DNA of 64,000 nt. Origin: Caballeronia insecticola. GTDB lineage: Bacteria; Pseudomonadota; Gammaproteobacteria; Burkholderiales; Burkholderiaceae. A model generated the notes under the pieces. The model was not told the DNA's origin. It saw nothing but the letters and a program-made list of their open reading frames with translations, and searched no databases. Below are positions 52,636 through 60,481 of the stretch, in pieces (position 1 is the stretch's first letter; each line of letters begins with the position of its first letter). The translations under genes were made by a program, and so were the position numbers. The stretch lies in assembly GCF_000402035.1 (NCBI RefSeq), contig NC_021289.1:682001-746000 (forward strand). The letters run 5' to 3'.

Positions 52636-53430
52636 ATGCGCAAAAACGGTCCTCTCGCGCTGGCGTTTCACACGATCGTGATCCTGTTCGTGCTGGCGCC
52701 GCTCGTCATCGTCGTGCTGGTTGCGTTCACGCCCGAAGAAACGCTGACGCTGCCCACGCGCGGCCTCTCGTTGCGCTGGTTCCGCGCGATTCTCGATTAT
52801 CCCGACTTCATCTCGGCGTTCTTCAACAGCGTGAAGCTCGCGTTCGCGTCGGCGACGTTGTCGCTCGTCATCGCGCTGCCGGCGGGACTCGCAATTGGCC
52901 GCGCGCGCTTTCCCGGACGCGGCTTCCTGAACGCGTTGCTGCTCTCGCCGCTCGTGATTCCGGGCCTCGTGCTCGGCATTGCGATGCTGCGCTTCTTCGC
53001 GATGATCGGCGCAACCGGTTCGTTCGCGTGGCTGGTTCTCGCGCACATGATCGTGATCACGCCGTTCGTGATGCGGCTCGTGCTCGCGTCGGTGAGCGGC
53101 ATGGACCGCAGCATCGAACATGCGGCGGCGTCGCTCGGCGCGAATGCATGGACCACGTTCCGCCGCGTCACGTGGCCGATGATTCTGCCCGGCATCACCG
53201 GCGGCTGGCTGCTCGCGTTCATCAACAGCTTCGACGAATTGACGATGTCGGTCTTCGTCACGTCGCCGCAGACGGTCACATTGCCGGTGCGCATGTACAT
53301 GTACGCGACGGAATCGATCGATCCGATGATGGCGTCCGTATCGGCGCTCGTGATTTTCATTACCGCGGGCGCGATGCTGATTCTCGATCGCGTGTACGGG
53401 CTCAACCGCATTCTGATCGGCCAGCACTGA
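52636..53430 (+). CDS. ABC transporter permease 2 (PotC-like)
   Basis: A 264-residue inner-membrane protein with six hydrophobic segments and the coupling loop EHAAASLGANAWTTFRRVTWP. It belongs to the PotC group. The ribosome site is AAGGACG before the ATG. A ferredoxin-like subunit gene follows 11 bases later, which ties transport to the oxidase genes in one operon. Confidence 0.93.
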   Translation: MRKNGPLALAFHTIVILFVLAPLVIVVLVAFTPEETLTLPTRGLSLRWFRAILDYPDFISAFFNSVKLAFASATLSLVIALPAGLAIGRARFPGRGFLNALLLSPLVIPGLVLGIAMLRFFAMIGATGSFAWLVLAHMIVITPFVMRLVLASVSGMDRSIEHAAASLGANAWTTFRRVTWPMILPGITGGWLLAFINSFDELTMSVFVTSPQTVTLPVRMYMYATESIDPMMASVSALVIFITAGAMLILDRVYGLNRILIGQH

Positions 53431-53441
53431 ACCCTTATTCC

Positions 53442-53765
53442 ATGAGCATCGTCACGCCTCAACATGCGCCGCAGTTCGTTCGTCTCGTCGAGACTAACCG
53501 CGCGCGCGTTTCCTTCGTTCTCGATGGCGTCGCCGCCGAAGCGCTCACCGGCGACACGCTGCTGACCGCGATCCTCATGCAGCAGCGTCACGTGCGCCGC
53601 AGCGAATTCAGCGGCAAGCCGCGCGCGGGCTTTTGCCTGATCGGCGCGTGTCAGGACTGCTGGGTGCGCAGCGAAGACGGCAAGCGTCTGCGCGCCTGTT
53701 CGACGCGCATCGAAGCGGGCATGCGCATCGTCACGAACGGCGCCGGCACGGAGAACGCGCCATGA
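53442..53765 (+). CDS. (2Fe-2S)-binding small subunit, HcnA-like
   Basis: A protein of 107 residues. A ferredoxin-type cluster site has C65, C70, C73 (GFCLIGACQDCW) and C86 (LRACST). This is the small subunit of the three-part FAD/Fe-S oxidases that include hydrogen cyanide synthase HcnABC and opine oxidases. It overlaps the next gene by four bases (ATGA), so the products are made together. On its own it only carries electrons. Confidence 0.88.
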   Translation: MSIVTPQHAPQFVRLVETNRARVSFVLDGVAAEALTGDTLLTAILMQQRHVRRSEFSGKPRAGFCLIGACQDCWVRSEDGKRLRACSTRIEAGMRIVTNGAGTENAP

Positions 53766-55174
53766 ACGATGCGCATCGTGTGGTGATCGTCGGTGCGGGG
53801 CCCGCCGGAATTCGCGCGGCTGAGACGCTGGTGGCGGCGGGTGTGCGTCCTGTCGTCATCGATGAAAATGCGCGCTGGGGCGGGCAAATCTATCGCCAGC
53901 CACCTGCCGATGCAGGCTTCACGCGCACGAAATCCGCGCTGTATGGCTTCGAAGCGAAGAAGGCCGAAGCCGTCCATGACGCAATGGCAAGGCTGCTGCC
54001 CAAGATCGACTATCGTCCCGACACGCTCGTCTGGGCATGCGAGCAGAACCGGCTCGACACGCTTCACGCGGGGCACGAGGCGAGCGTGCCGTTCACGCGG
54101 CTGATCATCGCGAGCGGCGCGACGGATCGTATCGTGCCGCTGCCGGGCTGGACGCTCGCGGGCGTCTATACGCTCGGCGGCGCACAGGTCGCGCTGAAAT
54201 CGCAAGGCTGTGCGATCGGCTCGCGCGTCGTGCTGGCGGGCACGGGGCCGCTGCTTTATCTCGTCGCGTATCAGTACGTGAAAGCGGGCGCGCGCGTCGA
54301 GGCAGTGCTCGATACGAGTCCGTTCTCGCGCCAGATCGCAGCCGCGCTGCGCATGCTGAATCAGCCTTCGACGGTCGCCAAAGGGCTTTATTACGTCGGC
54401 TGGCTGCAGGCGCGCGGCGTGCGCATCGAGCGCGGCGTCACGCTGCTTTCGATCGATGGCGACGATGCCGTGCGCGCCATGCGCTGGCGCACGCGGGCAG
54501 GCGCAACACGCACGCTCGATTGCGATGCTGTCGGCATGGGTTTCGGCCTGCGTCCGGAGACGCAACTCGCCGATCTCGCCGGTTGCCGCTTTCGTTTCGA
54601 CGCGCTGAATCGCTGCTGGCTGCCCGAGCGCGACGCCGCAGGCCGCAGTTCGGTGCGCCACGTGTATCTCGCGGGCGACGGCGCAGGCATCGCGGGCGCG
54701 GACGCAGCCGAACTCGCCGGACGCCGCGCGGCGCTCGCGCTGCTCGAAGATATCGGCGTGGCCACGCAAGGCGACGCACAGAAGCTCGAACACGAACTCG
54801 GACGCATCGCCGCATTTCGCGCGGGCATCGAGCAGGCGTTCGCGCCGCCCGAGAACGCTGCATCAACCTGGCCCGACGATCTCACCGTCTGCCGCTGCGA
54901 AGAAGTCAGCGCCGGCACTCTGCGCGCGTGCGTCGGCAGCGGCCTCGCCACGGAGGTCAATCGGCTGAAGGCGCTGACGCGCATCGGCATGGGGCGCTGT
55001 CAGGGACGCATGTGCGGCGAATCCGCACTTGCCCTGCTCTCCGCCGAAACCGGCAAGCCGCTCGCCGAGCTTGGCCGTCTGCGCAGTCAGGCGCCGATCA
55101 AGCCGATCCCGATCACGCCCATGCTTTACGACGACGGCGTGCAAGTGCAGCCCGAGGAAGCCCACGATGAGTGA
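53762..55174 (+). CDS. FAD/NAD(P)-dependent oxidoreductase subunit, HcnB/OoxA-like
   Basis: The protein has 470 residues. The FAD motif VVIVGAGPAGIRAAE is at the N-terminus and a second dinucleotide fold (VVLAGTGPLLYLVAYQ) lies mid-chain. The C-terminal BFD-type 2Fe-2S domain has C377, C379, C413 and C418 (CRCEE and GMGRCQGRMCG). This is the alpha subunit of HcnB, octopine or nopaline oxidase systems. With the subunits on either side it should oxidise an imine-forming amine or amino acid. It overlaps the following gene by eight bases. Confidence 0.9.
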   Translation: MNDAHRVVIVGAGPAGIRAAETLVAAGVRPVVIDENARWGGQIYRQPPADAGFTRTKSALYGFEAKKAEAVHDAMARLLPKIDYRPDTLVWACEQNRLDTLHAGHEASVPFTRLIIASGATDRIVPLPGWTLAGVYTLGGAQVALKSQGCAIGSRVVLAGTGPLLYLVAYQYVKAGARVEAVLDTSPFSRQIAAALRMLNQPSTVAKGLYYVGWLQARGVRIERGVTLLSIDGDDAVRAMRWRTRAGATRTLDCDAVGMGFGLRPETQLADLAGCRFRFDALNRCWLPERDAAGRSSVRHVYLAGDGAGIAGADAAELAGRRAALALLEDIGVATQGDAQKLEHELGRIAAFRAGIEQAFAPPENAASTWPDDLTVCRCEEVSAGTLRACVGSGLATEVNRLKALTRIGMGRCQGRMCGESALALLSAETGKPLAELGRLRSQAPIKPIPITPMLYDDGVQVQPEEAHDE

Positions 55175-56294
55175 CGCGCGCCATTACGATGTGGTGATCG
55201 CGGGCGGCGGCCTCGTCGGTTCGTCGACGGCGCTCTTTCTCGCGATGCAGGGCAAGCGCGTCGCGCTCATCGAACGGCGTTTCTGCGGCGCGCAGGCGAG
55301 CGGCGTGAACTACGGCGGCGTGCGCACGCAGGGACGCACCGAAGAGCAACTGCCGCTCGCGGTGCGCGCACGGCGCGTCTTTGGCCGTCTGCCGGAGCTG
55401 ATCGGCAGCGACGGCGAGTTCGTCGTGTCCGGACATCTGCGGCTTGCGCGCCGCGAAGCCGATCTCGACGTGCTCGACCAATGGTCCGCGATGGCGCGCA
55501 CATACGGCGTCGATTCGCAGGTCATGAGCGGCGCGGCGTTTCGCAAACGCTATCCGTGGCTTGGGCCTGCTGCGATCGGCGGTTCGCTGTGTGCGAGCGA
55601 CGGACACGCGAATCCGCGCCTCGTCTCGCCGGGGTTTGCGCTGGCGGCGCGACGCGCGGGCGCCGACGTGCGCGAACAGACCGAGCTTGCCGATATCGTC
55701 TTCGACGGCACACGCTTTCAGATGCGCGCCGGCGGCGAACGCATCAGCTCCGACTGGCTCGTCAACAGCGCGGGCGCGTGGGCGAACCGGATCGCGGGCA
55801 GCTTCGGCGAACAAGCGCCGATGAAGCCCATCTATCCGAACATGTGGGTAACCGAGCCGCTGCCGCTTTTCATCGGCCATAGTCTGGGCGTGGTGGGCGG
55901 CGGCATCTATGCGCGTCAGGTCGAGCGCGGCAATTGCGTGATCGGCGGCGGACGCGGTCATGGCGACGGCGAGTACGCGCAGCCTTCCACGGCCACGACG
56001 CGCGCCGTGATGCGCGACGCCTGCGCGCTCTTGCCCGCCCTGCGCGATGCGCTGCTGATCCGCACGTGGAGCGGCGTGGAAGGCGAGACGCCCGACAGCA
56101 ATCCCGTTATCGGGCCGAGCCGCACGACGCCGCGTCTTCTGCATGCATTCGGTTTTTCGGGCGGCGGTTTCCTGCTCGCGCCCGGCGTCGGCGAAGTGCT
56201 TGCCGAACTCATCACGCAGGGTGAAACCAGCACGCCGATCGACGCGTTTTCGATCGGGCGCTTCAGCTTGATGCCTGTTTCCGCCACTCATTAG
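55167..56294 (+). CDS. FAD-dependent D-amino-acid-oxidase-fold subunit, HcnC/OoxB-like
   Basis: The protein has 375 residues. It has the FAD motif VVIAGGGLVGSSTALFLA, then GVNYGGVRTQGR, and the C-terminal FGFSGGGFLLAPGVGEVLAE typical of the DAO/GlyDH fold. It holds the substrate site of the three-subunit oxidase. GAGGAAG precedes ATG 55167, within the end of the previous gene. No cyanide-synthesis context is present; an amino acid, polyamine or opine substrate fits better because an importer is in the same operon. Confidence 0.9.
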   Translation: MSDARHYDVVIAGGGLVGSSTALFLAMQGKRVALIERRFCGAQASGVNYGGVRTQGRTEEQLPLAVRARRVFGRLPELIGSDGEFVVSGHLRLARREADLDVLDQWSAMARTYGVDSQVMSGAAFRKRYPWLGPAAIGGSLCASDGHANPRLVSPGFALAARRAGADVREQTELADIVFDGTRFQMRAGGERISSDWLVNSAGAWANRIAGSFGEQAPMKPIYPNMWVTEPLPLFIGHSLGVVGGGIYARQVERGNCVIGGGRGHGDGEYAQPSTATTRAVMRDACALLPALRDALLIRTWSGVEGETPDSNPVIGPSRTTPRLLHAFGFSGGGFLLAPGVGEVLAELITQGETSTPIDAFSIGRFSLMPVSATH

Positions 56295-56337
56295 CCCATC
56301 ACCTGACAACTACTCGCCAGAACAAGGACAACCCACG

Positions 56338-57375
56338 ATGAAACTGTCACGCACCCTCACCGCGCTCGTCGCGTTCGGCATCACGTCGGCCGCCTGGTCG
56401 CAGAGCAAGACGATCTACATCGGCATGAACGGCGGGCCGATGGAAAAGGCCTACACGAGCCAGGTCCTGCCCGACTTCGAGAAGGCCAACAACGTGAAGG
56501 TCGTCGTGGTGCCGGGCACGTCGTCGGATGTGCTCGCCAAGCTGCTCGCGAACCGCAACAGTCCGCAGATTCACGTCGCGTTCCTCGATGACGGCGTGAT
56601 GGCCCGCGCCGTCAGCATGGGCATATGCCAGAAGCTCGACGATACGCCCGTGCTCAAGGAGCTTTATCCGTTCGCGCGCCTGAAGGACGACATGGGCGCG
56701 GGCGTGCAGCTCGGCATGACGGGCATCGGCTACAACACGAAGCTCTTCAAGGAAAAAGGCTGGGCGCCGCCGACCTCGTGGATGGACTTCGCCGATCCGA
56801 AGTACAAGGGCAAGGTCGTGTTCCAGTCGGCGTCGAGCAGCACGTTCGGCCTGCACGGGTTTCTCGCGATCAACCGTCTTCTGGGCGGCAGCGAAAAGAA
56901 CGTCGAGCCGGGCTTCAGCAAGTGGGCGACGACGGTGGGACCGAACGTCGTCGAATACATTCCGAACTCGGCGAAGCTCTCGGAGATGATCACGACAGGC
57001 GAAGCCGGTCTCTTCCCGCTCACGCCGACGGCTATCGGCGATCTCAAGGACAAGGGCTTGCCGGTGGCATACGTTGCGCCGAAGGAAGGCGCGGTGTTGC
57101 TGCTCGTGGATCTGTGCGTCGTGAAGAACAATCCCGATCCGGCGCTTGCGCAGAAGCTCGCGCAGTTTCTGTTGTCCGCGCCCGCGCAGACGAAGGCCGC
57201 CGAAGCCGGCAAGCAGATTCCGACCAACACGCAAGCGAAGATGACGCCGGAAATGGACAAGAATCTCGGCGACCTGAATGCGCTCGCGAAGAAGGTGACG
57301 GTCGTGGACTGGGACACCATCAACGCAAATCGCGCACAATGGGATCAACGCTGGAATCAGCAGATCGAGAAGTAA
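56338..57375 (+). CDS. Periplasmic substrate-binding protein of the ABC transporter
   Basis: A 345-residue exported protein. The signal peptide (MKLSRTLTALVAFGITSAAW) is followed by a PotD/iron-binding-type SBP fold with TIYIGMNGGPMEKAYTSQVL and GMTGIGYNTKLFKEKGW. The last gene of the operon, it captures the ligand for the two permeases. The gene is followed by a strong hairpin at 57390. The spacing of 43 bases from the oxidase gene suggests the same transcript. Confidence 0.92.
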   Translation: MKLSRTLTALVAFGITSAAWSQSKTIYIGMNGGPMEKAYTSQVLPDFEKANNVKVVVVPGTSSDVLAKLLANRNSPQIHVAFLDDGVMARAVSMGICQKLDDTPVLKELYPFARLKDDMGAGVQLGMTGIGYNTKLFKEKGWAPPTSWMDFADPKYKGKVVFQSASSSTFGLHGFLAINRLLGGSEKNVEPGFSKWATTVGPNVVEYIPNSAKLSEMITTGEAGLFPLTPTAIGDLKDKGLPVAYVAPKEGAVLLLVDLCVVKNNPDPALAQKLAQFLLSAPAQTKAAEAGKQIPTNTQAKMTPEMDKNLGDLNALAKKVTVVDWDTINANRAQWDQRWNQQIEK

Positions 57376-57389
57376 GCAGCGTTCGCGTT

Positions 57390-57427
57390 GCGTATCGTGC
57401 GTGAAGCGGCGCTCGCGCACGATACGC
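57390..57427. terminator. Hairpin between the convergent binding-protein and peptide genes
   Basis: GCGTATCGTGCG (57390-57401) and CGCACGATACGC (57416-57427) form a perfect 12-bp stem with a 14-nt loop. It lies 14 bases after one stop codon and 18 bases after the other. A T-run is missing on both sides, so it may terminate weakly or protect the two 3' ends. Confidence 0.6.
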
Positions 57428-57445
57428 GGACGAACTTGCATTGGT

Positions 57446-57673
57446 TCACAGCAGACGCGGATCCTGCGCCGCCGGAGCCGTCTGCGATGGCCACGACAGA
57501 GGAATATGAAAGTCCTTCAGGATCGCAGCGATGGCTCCGGACGTCGGCAGTCCGGGAAAAGAAGGTTCGCTGTCGGGCTTTTTCAAGTAAGCGATGCCGC
57601 CGCGCACGGTGGACATCGCATCGCGTTGAAGCGTGCTTGCACGGGGCAGATCGGTGATCGTCAACGTAGTCAT
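57446..57673 (-). CDS. Short peptide precursor with a double-glycine-type leader
   Basis: A 75-residue peptide. The first 26 residues read like a double-glycine leader: MTTLTITDLPRASTLQRDAM then STVRGG, with hydrophobic residues spaced before the GG at 25-26. The 49-residue remainder (IAYLKKPDSEPSF, then proline- and alanine-rich sequence) has no cysteine. A strong ribosome site (CAGGAGA) precedes ATG 57673. I recall similar TITDL...VRGG small proteins in Burkholderia, but no processing or export genes are adjacent here. It could be a bacteriocin-like or signalling peptide, or an unprocessed small protein. Confidence 0.6.
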   Translation of the reverse strand: MTTLTITDLPRASTLQRDAMSTVRGGIAYLKKPDSEPSFPGLPTSGAIAAILKDFHIPLSWPSQTAPAAQDPRLL

Positions 57674-58140
57674 GGCTGGTCTCCTGGCAAAAGTAGAGTG
57701 AACGGCGAGACGAAAGTCGCCGGTCGTTCTTTTGCACACGGTGTGCCAATAGCCTGAAAGGCGTCGATTGCTCGTTTGCGTCGAATTAATGCGCGTAAAA
57801 CCGCGTCGTCCAAAAGAATTCGCGAGCATGCGCTGACGTCACGATGGCACAGCAGCAACAGTTCGACTGATTGCTGTCGGCGCGGGCCAGACATTTGCGT
57901 TGTGGCGTGGCGGGATTCAATCGTGAGGATTCGCGCGGCGCGCGAATGGGTCAGGACGGCAGGCCAGTCGGTCTTCGGCTTGCATCATGATGTCATTGGC
58001 TCGTCGCGCGCATCGTTATGTTATCGACATCCTTTTACGGCTGCGCAAACTCTGCCGTGCGATTCAAGGTCTCGCTAGACTCAGGTACGTTCGCCGCTGC
58101 ACCATCGTGCCATTCACGATAACTTCCAGGAGTTCCGCCG
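57674..58140. other. Divergent intergenic region with a 19-base palindrome
   Basis: No gene is convincing in these 467 bases, although frames of up to about 100 codons are open. ATTCGCGCG, one G, CGCGCGAAT (57929-57947) is a perfect palindrome. The left end holds the peptide gene's ribosome site; the right end holds CAGGAG for the membrane protein gene. Confidence 0.5.
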
Positions 58141-58749
58141 GTGCGCTACGCGTTCGCGATCCTGATCAATGTGGTCCTGCCGTGGCTGGCTTATCGGCTG
58201 GCACTTCCGCACGTGGGCATGGAAGGCGCGATGCTCGCTTCGGCAGTGCCGCTTGGTCTCTGGCTCGGCATCGACTTCATCCGCTTTTCTCATATCGATG
58301 CGTTGAGCGGTATCGTGCTTGCCGGTATTGTCATGTCGATCGCTGTGCTTGCACTGCAATCCGCGACGTGGCTGCTGAAGTCGCGTGAACCGCTGATCAG
58401 CGGCGCCATCGGCTTCCTGTTTTTGCTTTCGCTTCTGTTACGCCGCCCGCTCGTGTTCTATCTTGCGCGCTCGACACTCTCTCGCGAACGTCAAGGCCGC
58501 GAACTCGATTTCGATGTCATGTGGCGAAGCCAGCCGAAGCTCATGCGCTCCATACGGCTGATGACCGCTGTCTGGGGTATCGGCCTCGTGGTCGAGAATC
58601 TATTGCGGCTCGCGGTACTCGACTGGCTAAGTCCCGACGATGCCGAGCGCGCATCCACCTTCATCCGTTACGGCTTCTACGCCGCATTGACGATATGGAC
58701 AATGCTATATCGCCGTATGTATCTCAAGAAGCCGGATCAGGCTATCTGA
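58141..58749 (+). CDS. VC0807-family integral membrane protein
   Basis: A 202-residue protein begun with GTG after CAGGAG. Five or six hydrophobic segments are seen, starting with YAFAILINVVLPWLAYRL. The loop LARSTLSRERQGRELDFDVMWR and the final segment AALTIWTMLYRRMYLKK agree with what I recall of the VC0807 family. Its function is unknown. It stands alone, 180 bases before a small exported protein gene. Confidence 0.75.
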   Translation: MRYAFAILINVVLPWLAYRLALPHVGMEGAMLASAVPLGLWLGIDFIRFSHIDALSGIVLAGIVMSIAVLALQSATWLLKSREPLISGAIGFLFLLSLLLRRPLVFYLARSTLSRERQGRELDFDVMWRSQPKLMRSIRLMTAVWGIGLVVENLLRLAVLDWLSPDDAERASTFIRYGFYAALTIWTMLYRRMYLKKPDQAI

Positions 58750-58928
58750 ACACGATGCATTGTGGCTAATCCCCGCGATTGTTTTGATATCGAGACGTCA
58801 AGCTGATGAAAGGCCCGTCATAACATTTTGCTGTCATTCGACGCGGCACGCTGATTGCTGAAAATCCGTTCAAGCAGACGGCACTCGTCTGTGTCCATAT
58901 TTTCAGTTCGATCAAGGAGGCACGGATC

Positions 58929-59246
58929 ATGATCAAGGCAACTAGCACTCTCATCGCGGCCGTCGCCGCAGTTGCGCTATCGACCGGCGCTATGGCACAA
59001 ACCGCTGGCGGCGCAAACGGCGGCGGGACGGCGGGCAGCACGGCGAGCCCGGCCAACCAGGTGAACGGTGCAACGGGCGGCTACGGTACGCCTGGCAGCA
59101 CCAATTCGGAGAGCGGCATGGGACGGACGCAAAACTCCGGCTTGCCGAGCAGCACGAACAGCAATTCGGCGACCGGCACCGCCCCGCCGACCAGCAACAA
59201 CACGCTGGCAACCCCGAGCGTGAAGTCGCCGGCGGCTGGTCAGTAA
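58929..59246 (+). CDS. Small exported low-complexity protein
   Basis: A 105-residue product. The signal peptide is MIKATSTLIAAVAAVALSTGAMAQ; the mature part consists almost wholly of G, S, T, N, A and P with no Cys, Trp or Lys cluster. This suggests a disordered cell-surface or periplasmic protein, of a kind common in Burkholderia. AAGGAGG precedes the ATG. The function is unknown; the terminator at 59266 closes the transcript. Confidence 0.7.
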   Translation: MIKATSTLIAAVAAVALSTGAMAQTAGGANGGGTAGSTASPANQVNGATGGYGTPGSTNSESGMGRTQNSGLPSSTNSNSATGTAPPTSNNTLATPSVKSPAAGQ

Positions 59247-59265
59247 CGCGTTAATCGTTGATGAG

Positions 59266-59299
59266 AAAGGACCGCGGCCTTTGTGGGCAGCGGTCCTTT
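59266..59299 (+). terminator. Probable terminator after the low-complexity exported protein
   Basis: AAAGGACCGC (59266-59275) and GCGGTCCTTT (59290-59299) form a perfect 10-bp stem. The right arm ends in TTT, followed by GCCTTT, a weak T-rich tail. It lies 19 bases after the stop codon. Confidence 0.7.
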
Positions 59300-59485
59300 G
59301 CCTTTGCAGGCGTGGATGTCGATATAAATTTCAGCGTTTGTAGAAAAGAGGCACTTAGGCCCCACTGATTCGCCGTATTTGTCGGATCATTTCGTCGACA
59401 GAGTAAAGCTGATGCACTTTTAAGTGCCTGTCATGCCCGCTGAAATACGCGGCTCGTATCGCGACGCGACGCGCAACCGTCAATA

Positions 59486-60478
59486 TCAAATCTTGAAGCT
59501 TTCCAACGTCGCCGGATGAAAGAGTTCTTCAGGCTGAAGCAATCGGCTCGATAAACCCTCTTCGTGGTGACGTTTGAGAAAGCGCGACAGCACATGTCGA
59601 TTCGCGTCGAAACCGTAGGGCCAGAAGTCGTCGCCCATGAGACGGCGCGCGGCGCTCAACTGTTCTTCAACGAAGGGCAAGGTCACCTTGGTCGCGGATG
59701 TATCGCCGAGCCTCGCGAGCGCGACCGCCTTGCTCTTTTCGAACGCCTTCGCCACCGCGCCCGGCAACCACGGATGCTGCTCCGCGAGCGAACGCCGCAC
59801 GCCCAGCAGATGCATGATCGGGAACAGCTTCGTGCGCGTGTACCAGTCGGCTGCGGCCTTTTGCGGATCGTCGTAGAGATATTTCACGTTCGGATGACCA
59901 TTGCTGAAGCACGAGGGCGCGCGCGGACCGATAACTGCATCGATCTCGCCGGATGCCAGTAGACGCGAAATCGTCGTGTTCGACGGCGCGTCTTCCAGAC
60001 GAACATCCGGCGGCAGAGCGAGCTTGATCTTCTCCTCGCGTCCCGCTTCCTCGTAACCGCCGCGCACCCAGATCACATCCGACGCCTTCACGCCGTGATC
60101 TTCTTCAAGGAACAGACGCGCCCACACATTGGCCGTCAGTTGATACTCCGGCACGCCGATGCGCTTGCCCTTCAAATCCGCGGGCGATTCGATGCCGCGA
60201 TCGTTGCGCACATAGATCGACGTATGGCGAAACGCGCGCGACGGAAAAATCGGCACGCCGATATACGCGCTCGTTCCGGCCGCCGTCTTCACGCTATAGC
60301 TCGAAAGCGAGAGTTCGCAGATGTCGTAGTCGGCATGACGGAACGCGCGAAAGAAGATCTCTTCCGGGTCTTGCAGCATGAACACCGGATCGACGCCGTC
60401 GATCTGCACTTCACCGTCCACGAGCGGACGCATGCGGTCGTAGTTGCCCACCGCGACCGACAAGTTGAGCTTGGCCAT
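59486..60478 (-). CDS. ophC: 4,5-dihydroxyphthalate decarboxylase
   Basis: A 330-residue protein with the periplasmic-binding-protein-like fold used by this decarboxylase, but without a signal peptide. The opening AVGNYDRMRPLVDGEVQIDG, then PEEIFFRAFRHADYDICELS and FPSRAFRHTSIYVRND, match the Pht5/OphC group. It converts 4,5-dihydroxyphthalate to protocatechuate and CO2, the last step of the operon. It starts three bases after the dehydrogenase stop codon. Generic annotation as an ABC substrate-binding protein would be wrong given the neighbours. Confidence 0.9.
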   Translation of the reverse strand: MAKLNLSVAVGNYDRMRPLVDGEVQIDGVDPVFMLQDPEEIFFRAFRHADYDICELSLSSYSVKTAAGTSAYIGVPIFPSRAFRHTSIYVRNDRGIESPADLKGKRIGVPEYQLTANVWARLFLEEDHGVKASDVIWVRGGYEEAGREEKIKLALPPDVRLEDAPSNTTISRLLASGEIDAVIGPRAPSCFSNGHPNVKYLYDDPQKAAADWYTRTKLFPIMHLLGVRRSLAEQHPWLPGAVAKAFEKSKAVALARLGDTSATKVTLPFVEEQLSAARRLMGDDFWPYGFDANRHVLSRFLKRHHEEGLSSRLLQPEELFHPATLESFKI

Positions 60479-60481
60479 CGT

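Noticed and set aside
50615..57375. Hydrogen cyanide synthase operon (hcnABC)
   Set aside because: Subunit plan agrees, but the genes are embedded in an ABC import operon under IclR, which fits opine/amine use better; relation kept only as HcnABC-like.
57357..57829. Longer minus-strand frames around the small peptide gene
   Set aside because: Upstream codons lack a start signal and look non-coding; ATG 57673 has a strong CAGGAGA site and fits the leader-like beginning.
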